Shown here piece by piece: positions 58,537-64,000 of a stretch of 64,000 nucleotides of DNA. Under the pieces are notes generated by a model, which was not told where the DNA came from, did not search any database, and saw nothing but the letters and a program-made list of their open reading frames with translations. Source of the stretch: VRUE01 sp963816785 (GTDB taxonomy: Bacteria; Actinomycetota; Thermoleophilia; Solirubrobacterales; 70-9); the NCBI GenBank assembly GCA_963816785.1, contig CAWFLL010000004.1, positions 1-64,000 on the forward strand, given 5' to 3'. How positions within the stretch are numbered: the first letter of the stretch is position 1; each line of letters begins with the position of its first letter. Position numbers and translations under genes: made by a program.

Positions 58537-58935
58537 TTAGATGAAGTACATCCCGGCGCCGGCCTCCTCGGCTTCGCGGCGGGCGACTTCGGCGATCGTG
58601 GTCTGGCCGAAGACCTTGCGCAGGGAGGTGACGCCCTCGGCCCAGATCCCGCCGGCCTCATCGGCCTCCTGGCCGATCTTGCCGTCGAGGGTCTGGACGA
58701 CCTCCAGCACGGTGATTTCGTCGGCCGGGCGGGAGAGGGTGTAGCCGCCTTTCATCCCGCGGTGAGATGTCAGCAGGCCCGCCCGGCGCAGGGTCGAGAA
58801 GAGCTGCTCGAGGAACTGCTCCGGCATCCCGCGGCGCTCGGCCACCTCCTTGATCGGCACCGGGCGCTCCCCCGAGCGGGCGAGCTCCGCCATCGCGACG
58901 ACCGCGTAGCGGGACTTCGAGGTGATCGAGATCAC
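58537..58935 (-). CDS. Rrf2-family transcriptional regulator without cluster cysteines
   Basis: 132-aa winged-helix regulator: SITSKSRYAVVAMAELARSG, IKEVAERRGMPEQFLEQLFS, LRRAGLLTSHRGMKGGYTLS, ITVLEVVQTLDGKIG. The loop that carries three cysteines in the iron-sulfur members (IscR, NsrR) has none, so it is of the CymR-like, ligand- or partner-sensing kind. The last residues (GAGMYFI) and stop are part of the attachment core, so integration of the island kept the protein intact. The GTG at 58935 is chosen by the usual family start. Target genes are unknown; cysK-cysE lie 5 kb away. Confidence 0.85.
   Translation of the reverse strand: MISITSKSRYAVVAMAELARSGERPVPIKEVAERRGMPEQFLEQLFSTLRRAGLLTSHRGMKGGYTLSRPADEITVLEVVQTLDGKIGQEADEAGGIWAEGVTSLRKVFGQTTIAEVARREAEEAGAGMYFI
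58539..58556. other. attachment-core copy 3 (in the 3' end of the Rrf2 gene)
   Basis: AGATGAAGTACATCCCGG, overlapping the last codons and stop of the Rrf2 gene. Integration into a gene's 3' end that restores the coding sequence is common for tyrosine recombinases, usually at tRNA genes; a protein-gene target is less usual. Confidence 0.65.
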
Positions 58936-58985
58936 GCCGTCTTTTCTACCGCACGGGGCGGACCCGGCTCGGTTAGGATCGATGT

Positions 58986-59609
58986 TTGGGTTCCGAGCGC
59001 CCACAATGCCTTGTGATCGACGGACACCCGATGGTTCGCCTCGGTGTGCGCGAAGCCCTGCGGGGCGGATTCCATGTCCACGAGAGCGCCAACCGGGCGG
59101 AGGGGCTGGAGCTGATCCGGGACGTCGGCAGCATCGACGTCGCAATCGTCGATCTGCGCCGGTGGTCGGCGGAGGACAACTCCGAGCTTAGTGGCCGCGA
59201 GACGATCAGGACGCTGCGCCGGGTGGAGCCGGGGATGGGAATCGTCGCCCACGGCGATCGGCCCGAGCGGCATATCGCGAATGCTGCGCTGCAGGCGGGG
59301 GCGACCGCGTATGTCGCCCGCACCGCCAGTCTCGAGGACCTGCGCCGCGCGGTCCAGGCGGCGGTGGACCAGGAACCCTTCGTCGACCCGGCCGTCCCGC
59401 CGAAAGGGAGCCGCGGTCAGCTCACGCGGCGGCAGCGCCAGATCCTGCAGCTGCTGGCGAACGGCGGCTCCACCACTGCCGCGGCCCGCGACCTCGGCCT
59501 CAGCGAGGAAACGGTCAAGACCCACACTAGGAATGCCCTCGGCCGCCTCGGCGCCCGCAACCGCACCCACGCGGTCGCGATGGCGCTGCGCGGAGCCCTG
59601 ATCGAGTAG
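58986..59609 (+). CDS. receiver-LuxR (NarL-type) protein with degenerate receiver
   Basis: 207 aa. N-terminal receiver-like domain: CLVIDGHPMVRLGVREALRG (single acidic residue Asp12), phospho-acceptor candidate Asp56 in DVAIVDLRRW, but the usual Thr/Ser and Lys switch residues are replaced (GIVAHGD, AYVAR), so phosphorylation control is doubtful. C-terminal LuxR helix-turn-helix at about 145-205 (LTRRQRQILQLLANGGSTTA, LGLSEETVKTHTRNALGRLG). No kinase gene adjoins. The start is TTG at 58986. Its stop abuts that of the converging HDOD-LuxR gene with no base between. Confidence 0.82.
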   Translation: MGSERPQCLVIDGHPMVRLGVREALRGGFHVHESANRAEGLELIRDVGSIDVAIVDLRRWSAEDNSELSGRETIRTLRRVEPGMGIVAHGDRPERHIANAALQAGATAYVARTASLEDLRRAVQAAVDQEPFVDPAVPPKGSRGQLTRRQRQILQLLANGGSTTAAARDLGLSEETVKTHTRNALGRLGARNRTHAVAMALRGALIE

Positions 59610-60683
59610 CTAGATCCAACCGTGCTCGCGCGCGGTGAGCACCGCCTGGGCGCGATCGACGGCGCCGATCTTGCCGTAGACGTTGTGCAGGTGCGTGCGG
59701 ATGGTCGAGACCGAGAGCTGCATCTCGCCGGCGATCTGCTTGTAGACCATCCCGTCCGAGAGGTACCTGAGCACGTCCAGCTCGCGGTTCGACAGAGGGC
59801 AGGGCTCGACCGTCCGCTGGCCCTCCTGGCGCGGGTAGGGAAGGTCATAGAGGAGCTCGCGCACGTCGTCGGGCTCGAGACCACACCGTTTCGCGACGAG
59901 GCGCAGCCGCTCGGGGCTCGCGGCCTCACCCTGGGAGTAGTGAGCCACCATGTCGGCCGTCGCCACCATCGCCGCGAGGCCGTCAGCGTCCTCCGCGTGG
60001 TGGCGCTCGATCGCGACGGCGATCCGCTGCGGAACGTTCCAGCGGCGCGCAAGCACCCCGCCGACCAACGCGTGGTCGATCCCGAGCTGGTCGCGTTCCT
60101 CGCGGAGCCGGTGCTCGGGGGTGTGGGAGACCGTGTCGAAGTAGCTGCGGTGACCTGGGTGGAGCTTCGAGATGACGAGGCGGCCGATGTCGTGCAGCAG
60201 GGCCGCGACGGCGAGCTCGTCGCGCTCGGGCCAGCCGACGGCGCGGCCGATCCACTCGGCCGCCTGCTGGGTCGCCCTCGCGTGGACGCGAAATCGCTCG
60301 GGGCGCAGCTCCCAGCCCCCATTGGACTCGAAGAAGTCGAAGACGGGGGCGGTGCCGGCGATCGCCAGCACGCCTGACGGCCGCAGCACCTCGACCGCCG
60401 CCGGCACGCTCGCCACATCGCCGTTCCCGGCCCGATTGGCGAACCGCAGGGTCGAGATCGTCAGGGCGACGTCGGACTCGACCGCATCGACCAGATCGCC
60501 GACACGGGGTGTGTCGGCCGTCGCCGCCTCGAGGACCCTGGAGCGGGCCTCGACCAGCGCCGGGAATCGCTCGACGGCCTCGAAAGCGGCGGCAAGGCGG
60601 GCGCCAGGAGCTGGGGCCGCCTTGGCCCCGCGATCATCGGTGGTTTTCGCCTTCGGGATGCTGGTTGGGTTCGATCGGGCCAA
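59610..60683 (-). CDS. HDOD-domain protein fused to a LuxR-type DNA-binding domain
   Basis: 357 aa. Residues 30-280 form an HDOD domain: VGDLVDAVESDVALTISTLR, FANRAGNGDVASVPAAVEVL, and an HD pair retained in ALLHDIGRLVISKLHPGH (His164-Asp165), with HH at 228-229 and Asp244. Residues 294-357 are a LuxR helix-turn-helix (LSNRELDVLRYLSDGMVYKQ, LSVSTIRTHLHNVYGKIGA). HDOD proteins act in signal and stress control; coupling to DNA binding suggests a one-component regulator. The ATG at 60683 is likely. Shares its 3' end with the converging receiver-LuxR gene. Confidence 0.83.
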   Translation of the reverse strand: MARSNPTSIPKAKTTDDRGAKAAPAPGARLAAAFEAVERFPALVEARSRVLEAATADTPRVGDLVDAVESDVALTISTLRFANRAGNGDVASVPAAVEVLRPSGVLAIAGTAPVFDFFESNGGWELRPERFRVHARATQQAAEWIGRAVGWPERDELAVAALLHDIGRLVISKLHPGHRSYFDTVSHTPEHRLREERDQLGIDHALVGGVLARRWNVPQRIAVAIERHHAEDADGLAAMVATADMVAHYSQGEAASPERLRLVAKRCGLEPDDVRELLYDLPYPRQEGQRTVEPCPLSNRELDVLRYLSDGMVYKQIAGEMQLSVSTIRTHLHNVYGKIGAVDRAQAVLTAREHGWI

Positions 60684-60706
60684 TTCCGCCCTCCGCAGAT
60701 CTCATC

Positions 60707-60741
60707 GGCAAAAGAGGACGGTCGGTTTAGAACGACCGTCC
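60707..60741 (-). terminator. intrinsic terminator after gltX
   Basis: Perfect 9-bp stem GGACGGTCG / CGACCGTCC with an 8-nt loop (60716-60741), followed in the gltX transcription direction by TCTTTTGCC. About 85 nt after the gltX stop and 33 nt before the HDOD-LuxR start, so it separates the two minus-strand genes. Confidence 0.65.
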
Positions 60742-60825
60742 ACACAAATGGGGAGATCCCACCCAATCGTTGTACGCAGCGGCAGGACCTCGTGTTCACC
60801 GTTGTCCTTCCCGGTTCCAACTCGC

Positions 60826-62193
60826 TCAAACCCGAAGCCGCGCGAGCGCGGCGTCGATCCGGGCCAGCGAGTCCTCGCGCCCGAGGGCCGCAAGCGACTC
60901 GAAGATTCCGGGGGACACGGTGCTGCCGGTGATCGCGACGCGCACCGGCTGGTAGAGCTTCCCCGCCCCGACCCCGAGCCGCTCGGGCAGAGGCCCGAGC
61001 GCCTGCTCGAGCGCCCCTGCATCGAACCCGTCCGACCCCGACAGGGCATCCCGCGCGGCCTCGAGCAGCGTCGGCGCATCCCCCTTCATCGTCTTCCGCC
61101 AAGCCTTCTCGTCCTCGACCGGCGGCTCGAACAGGAACCGGATCAGCGGCCAGACCTCCTCCAGCGTCTGGGCTTTCTCCTGGACGATCTCGCAGGCCGC
61201 CCGCAGCCTCTCGTCGACCTCGCGGCCGAGGTGGCCGGCCACCGCCGCCGTGTACTCGTCGAGCGGCATCTCCCTCATGTAGCGGCCGTTGATCCAGCGC
61301 AGCTTCTTCTCGTCGAAGATCGCGGCGGCGCGGCCGACGTCCTCGATCCGGAAGCGCTGGACCAACTCCTCGGTCGACATCAGCGTCGCATCGTCGTCAG
61401 CTCCCCAGCCCAGCAGCGCCAGGTAGTTGCGCACCGCGGCGGGGAGGTAGCCGGCATCGCGCAGCTCCTGCACCGAGGCGGCGCCGTGGCGCTTCGAGAG
61501 CTTGCGACCATCGGGGCCGTGCAGGAGCGACAGGTGCGCGTAGCGGGGCGCCTCGTGGCCGAGCGCGGCGAGGACCAGCAGCTGCTTCGGGGTGTTCGAG
61601 AGGTGATCGTCGCCGCGGACCACGTCGGTTATCCCCATCTCGGCGTCGTCGACGGCGACCGCGAAGTTGTAGAGGACCGAGCCGTCGCCACGGGCGATCA
61701 CGAAGTCGTCGTGGCTGCGGTTGGGGAAGCTGACCGGCCCCCGGATGGTGTCCTGGACGACGGTCTCCCCCTCATCGGGGACGCGGAGGCGGACAGCCGC
61801 GCCGGGCTCCTTGCTCGCGACGCCGCGATAGCCGCGGTCTGTCCCGTGCTCGGCCTTCCAGGCCTCGACGTCGGCGGCCGTGGCCGTGTCGCGGTAGGCC
61901 GCGCCGGACCCGAGCAGGCGGGCCAGGGCCGCCTCGTGGTTGGCGCTGCGCTCGGCCTGCGAGACCGGCCCCTCGTCCCAATCGAGCTCGAGCCAGCGCA
62001 GCGCGTTGAGGATCTGCTCGACGTTCTCGGGCGTCGAGCGCTCGCGGTCGGTGTCCTCGATCCGCAGCACCAGCGAGCCCCCCGAGTGGCGGGCCGCCAG
62101 CCAGTTGTAGAGGGCCGTCCGGGCGCCGCCCATGTGCAGCGCCCCGGTTGGGGAGGGAGCGAACCTGAGGCGGATCCTGGAGTCGTCGGGCAC
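60826..62193 (-). CDS. gltX: glutamyl-tRNA synthetase
   Basis: Class I synthetase of about 455 aa. HIGH-type motif in RFAPSPTGALHMGGARTALY, RIEDTDRERSTPENVEQI, the tRNA-reading segments and KMSKS-type GPDGRKLSKRHGA, followed by the helical anticodon-binding domain. GTG at 62193 (VPDDSRIRLRF) gives the usual N-terminus; earlier in-frame starts at 62211 and 62238 are possible. With gatCAB present and no GlnRS in view it may be the non-discriminating kind that also charges tRNA-Gln, but that cannot be read from the sequence alone. Confidence 0.93.
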   Translation of the reverse strand: MPDDSRIRLRFAPSPTGALHMGGARTALYNWLAARHSGGSLVLRIEDTDRERSTPENVEQILNALRWLELDWDEGPVSQAERSANHEAALARLLGSGAAYRDTATAADVEAWKAEHGTDRGYRGVASKEPGAAVRLRVPDEGETVVQDTIRGPVSFPNRSHDDFVIARGDGSVLYNFAVAVDDAEMGITDVVRGDDHLSNTPKQLLVLAALGHEAPRYAHLSLLHGPDGRKLSKRHGAASVQELRDAGYLPAAVRNYLALLGWGADDDATLMSTEELVQRFRIEDVGRAAAIFDEKKLRWINGRYMREMPLDEYTAAVAGHLGREVDERLRAACEIVQEKAQTLEEVWPLIRFLFEPPVEDEKAWRKTMKGDAPTLLEAARDALSGSDGFDAGALEQALGPLPERLGVGAGKLYQPVRVAITGSTVSPGIFESLAALGREDSLARIDAALARLRV

Positions 62194-62248
62194 CGGCGCG
62201 CATGTTTCCACAGCGCCACCCGTCGCACGCGAGTGCAACCGCCACGCC

Positions 62249-62773
62249 CTAGCGCCACTTGATCGTGCAGCCGACCGCCTCGGTCTGCGGACGGGGGACC
62301 TGCACGCCCGAGAGGACCGCGTCGAGCGCCTCGCGGAGCCACTCCGCGTCTAGGGACTCGTCGTCGTAGTCGCCGTCCGGGGCCCCCTCGTAGCGCACGG
62401 CGAGCTCGGAGTCGAGGACGAAGACATGGGGAGTCTTCTCGGCGCCCCAGGCGCGTGCGACCTCCTGGCTCTCGTCATGGAGATAGGGATGCGACCAGTC
62501 CTCGGCCGCGACCCGCTCGGCCATCGCCTCGGGCGAGTCGGCCGGGTAGCGCTCGGCGTCGTTGGAGTTGATCGCCAGGGTGCGGACGCCGCGGCCCTCG
62601 AAGTCGCGCGCGACCGCGTGCATGCGGTCCTGCCACGCGAGTGCGTAGGGACAGTGGTTACAGGTCCAGTAGACGACCGTTGCCGCAGCGCCGGAGCCGG
62701 ACAGGGAGTGGCTCTCGCCGTCGGTCGCAGGGAGCTCGAAGTCGGGGGCGGGCTCCCCCGGGCTCGGGGTCAT
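62249..62773 (-). CDS. thioredoxin-fold redoxin (AhpC/TSA-like) with CxxC
   Basis: 174 aa. PAPDFELPATDGESHSLSG start, then VVYWTCNHCPYALAWQDRM with the redox pair Cys38/Cys41, the cis-Pro in GAEKTPHVFVLDSE, and the C-terminal VGCTIKWR typical of this redoxin subgroup. Likely a cytoplasmic thiol peroxidase/reductase; no signal peptide. The ATG overlaps the preceding gene by 4 nt. Confidence 0.85.
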   Translation of the reverse strand: MTPSPGEPAPDFELPATDGESHSLSGSGAAATVVYWTCNHCPYALAWQDRMHAVARDFEGRGVRTLAINSNDAERYPADSPEAMAERVAAEDWSHPYLHDESQEVARAWGAEKTPHVFVLDSELAVRYEGAPDGDYDDESLDAEWLREALDAVLSGVQVPRPQTEAVGCTIKWR

Positions 62774-63096
62774 GACCGGGAGGCTAGCTTCGCACGCAGA
62801 TCCTCGGGGTCGGGGAGCGGCGAGGCGCGCCCGTCGCGGCGGCGGTAGACCCGGCAGGTCAGCGGCGAGCCCCCGTCCGGGTCGATCTCCTCCACGACAT
62901 CGACCCCGTCGACCCGGACGGTTGGCGAGCCGGGAAAGGACTCCTGGGCGGCGTCGTCCTCGGTCTCGATCTCGCGCAGCTCGATCGCGCCCGGGTCGAG
63001 CCCCAGCTCCTCCATCGCGCCGCGCAGCTCCGCGAGGCCCCGCTCCCACGACGGGCAGCCGCTCCACCAGAGGAACTCGACGTGAGGATCCGTCAT
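62770..63096 (-). CDS. small thioredoxin-like protein, single N-terminal cysteine
   Basis: 108 aa. Begins VEFLWWSGCPSWERGLAELR, the layout of thioredoxin-fold proteins with one Cys where the redox pair would be (W-S-G-C-P-S), and contains the cis-Pro region FPGSPTVRVDGVDV. A second Cys is in LTCRVYRRRDG, as in alkylmercury-lyase-associated or DUF-type thioredoxins. Overlaps the redoxin gene by 4 nt (ATGA), so the two probably act together. Divergent from nfo by 26 nt. Confidence 0.75.
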   Translation of the reverse strand: MTDPHVEFLWWSGCPSWERGLAELRGAMEELGLDPGAIELREIETEDDAAQESFPGSPTVRVDGVDVVEEIDPDGGSPLTCRVYRRRDGRASPLPDPEDLRAKLASRS

Positions 63097-63122
63097 CGCT
63101 CGGAGCTTAGAGTGCAGGATCG

Positions 63123-63989
63123 ATGCTGATCGGAGCCCACGTATCGACGGCCGGGGGACTGTCCAACGCGATCGAGCGGGGGACCGAGCTCGGCTGCGAA
63201 TCGATCCAGATCTTCAACCAGAGCCCGCGGATGTGGCGGCCGACCCGCTACGGGCCCGACGACATCGCCGCCTTTCGCGAGGCCATGGAGGCCTCCCCGG
63301 TCGATGCGGTCGTGATCCACGCCGTCTACCTGATCAACTGCGCGACGAAAGACCGGGAGCTTCGGAAGAAGTCGCTCGCCTCGCTCACCCACGCGCTGCG
63401 GACCGGCGACGGGATCGGCGCCGCCGGAGTCGTCCTCCACCCCGGTGCGCAGAAAGGAGAGCCGCTCAAGGCCTCGATGAAACGGGCGGCGAAGGTGATC
63501 GCCGCCGCCCTCTCCGACAGCCAGGGCTGCCCGCTGCCGCTCGAGCAGACCGCCGGCCACAAGGGGTTGCTCGGGCGCGACTTCGACCAGACCGCCGAGC
63601 TGATCGAGTTGGCCGGCGGCGGCAGGCGGCTCGGACTCTGCCTCGACTCATGCCACCTCTTCGTCCAGGGCTATGACGTCACCGACCCGCAGCACCTCGG
63701 CGAGATCGTCGAGGAAGCCGACGCGAAGGTCGGCCTCGAGCGGCTCCGCTGCCTGCACGTCAACGACGCGGCTGCGGCCCTCGGTTCCTGCCGCGACCGC
63801 CACGCCAACATCGGCAAGGGCGAGATGGGCAGACGCGGCCTCGCCGCGTTCCTCTCCGAGCCCCGCTTCGAGGGGCTGCCGGCGACCCTGGAGACGCCGG
63901 GACCACGGAAGAAAGGGCCGGATCGCAAGGAAGTGCAGGCGGCGAAGCGGCTCCGCAAATCCGGCCTGAAGGCGCGCGGGGCTACCTGA
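63123..63989 (+). CDS. nfo: endonuclease IV (AP endonuclease)
   Basis: Zinc-dependent AP endonuclease of 288 aa, cutting at abasic sites in base excision repair. TIM-barrel signatures: LIGAHVSTAGGLSNAIERG, IFNQSPRMWRPTRY, VIHAVYLINCAT, VVLHPGAQKGEPLKASM, PLPLEQTAGHKGLLGRDFDQ, GLCLDSCHLFVQGYDVTD, CLHVNDAAAALGSCRDRHAN, IGKGEMGRRGLAAFL. The zinc ligands (His, Glu, Asp) are all in place. It would complete the repair started by glycosylases such as Mpg at the left end. Confidence 0.95.
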   Translation: MLIGAHVSTAGGLSNAIERGTELGCESIQIFNQSPRMWRPTRYGPDDIAAFREAMEASPVDAVVIHAVYLINCATKDRELRKKSLASLTHALRTGDGIGAAGVVLHPGAQKGEPLKASMKRAAKVIAAALSDSQGCPLPLEQTAGHKGLLGRDFDQTAELIELAGGGRRLGLCLDSCHLFVQGYDVTDPQHLGEIVEEADAKVGLERLRCLHVNDAAAALGSCRDRHANIGKGEMGRRGLAAFLSEPRFEGLPATLETPGPRKKGPDRKEVQAAKRLRKSGLKARGAT

Positions 63990-64000
63990 TCTGCATGCCC

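Noticed and set aside
1..64000. CRISPR array, rRNA or tRNA genes
   Set aside because: No regularly spaced identical repeats were seen and no cloverleaf-like stretch with T-loop and acceptor signature was found. The attachment cores near 56-58 kb were checked as possible tRNA ends but fit the Rrf2 gene instead.

Overview
The window is a 64 kb piece of a GC-rich bacterial chromosome, almost fully coding, with short gaps and many 1-4 nt stop/start overlaps. A mycobacterial-type SerC, a GatCAB amidotransferase beside GltX, a menaquinone cluster, an NADH dehydrogenase of the single-subunit type, an HDOD-LuxR fusion protein and the general codon style point to Actinomycetota. A deep-branching group such as Thermoleophilia/Solirubrobacterales is the best guess. 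That is inference, because there is no rRNA gene here.

Layout. 1-2.5 kb: 5' end of tyrS (cut by the window edge) divergent from a class A penicillin-binding protein. 2.5-22 kb: amino-acid synthesis, mostly on the minus strand: mpg, argH (one-base frameshift), a DegT-type aminotransferase, cimA, ilvE, leuB, a trans-aconitate-methyltransferase-like gene, leuD, leuC, an XRE-cupin regulator, an AbiEi/DUF559 protein, leuA with a leucine-rich leader peptide, serA, serC and ilvC. Between these lie an MFS exporter, an RTX-repeat protein, a cupin protein and a 47-codon remnant of a quinone oxidoreductase. 22-31 kb: menaquinone genes menE | menB-menA-menC-menD | menF. 31-33 kb: ilvB-ilvN, overlapping menF. 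33-40 kb: sqdB (sulfolipid head group), two ArnT-like membrane glycosyltransferases, a GT2 glycosyltransferase, a zinc-ribbon membrane protein and ndh. 40.1-42.0 kb: a complete IS1595/ISXO2-type element with perfect 8-bp target duplication and passenger ORFs. 42-56 kb: gatB-gatA-gatC, a GMC oxidoreductase, folD, a PcrA/UvrD helicase, cysE-cysK, a PQQ-type sugar dehydrogenase and a methyltransferase. 56.3-58.5 kb: a decayed integrative island in the 3' end of an Rrf2 regulator gene, with three copies of the attachment core. 58.5-64 kb: Rrf2 regulator, degenerate receiver-LuxR protein, HDOD-LuxR protein, gltX, two thioredoxin-fold proteins and endonuclease IV.

How it works together: cimA, leuA/B/C/D, ilvB/N/C and ilvE cover most of branched-chain amino-acid synthesis (ilvD is not seen). 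serA-serC feed serine to cysE-cysK. The men genes and ndh belong to one respiratory chain. GatCAB plus GltX fit the indirect Gln-tRNA route.

Most unusual signals: (1) the Leu codons of the leuA leader peptide are exactly complementary over 10 nt to the leuA ribosome-binding site, which suggests a translational attenuator; (2) a dispersed repeat of about 60 bp, always in the same orientation, whose end forms the Shine-Dalgarno of the next gene; (3) a family of palindromic intergenic repeats, two of which bracket the AbiEi/DUF559 gene; (4) tandem integration scars with 11-bp-phased arm-type repeats; (5) the IS1595-type element with a passenger gene and a long structured spacer.
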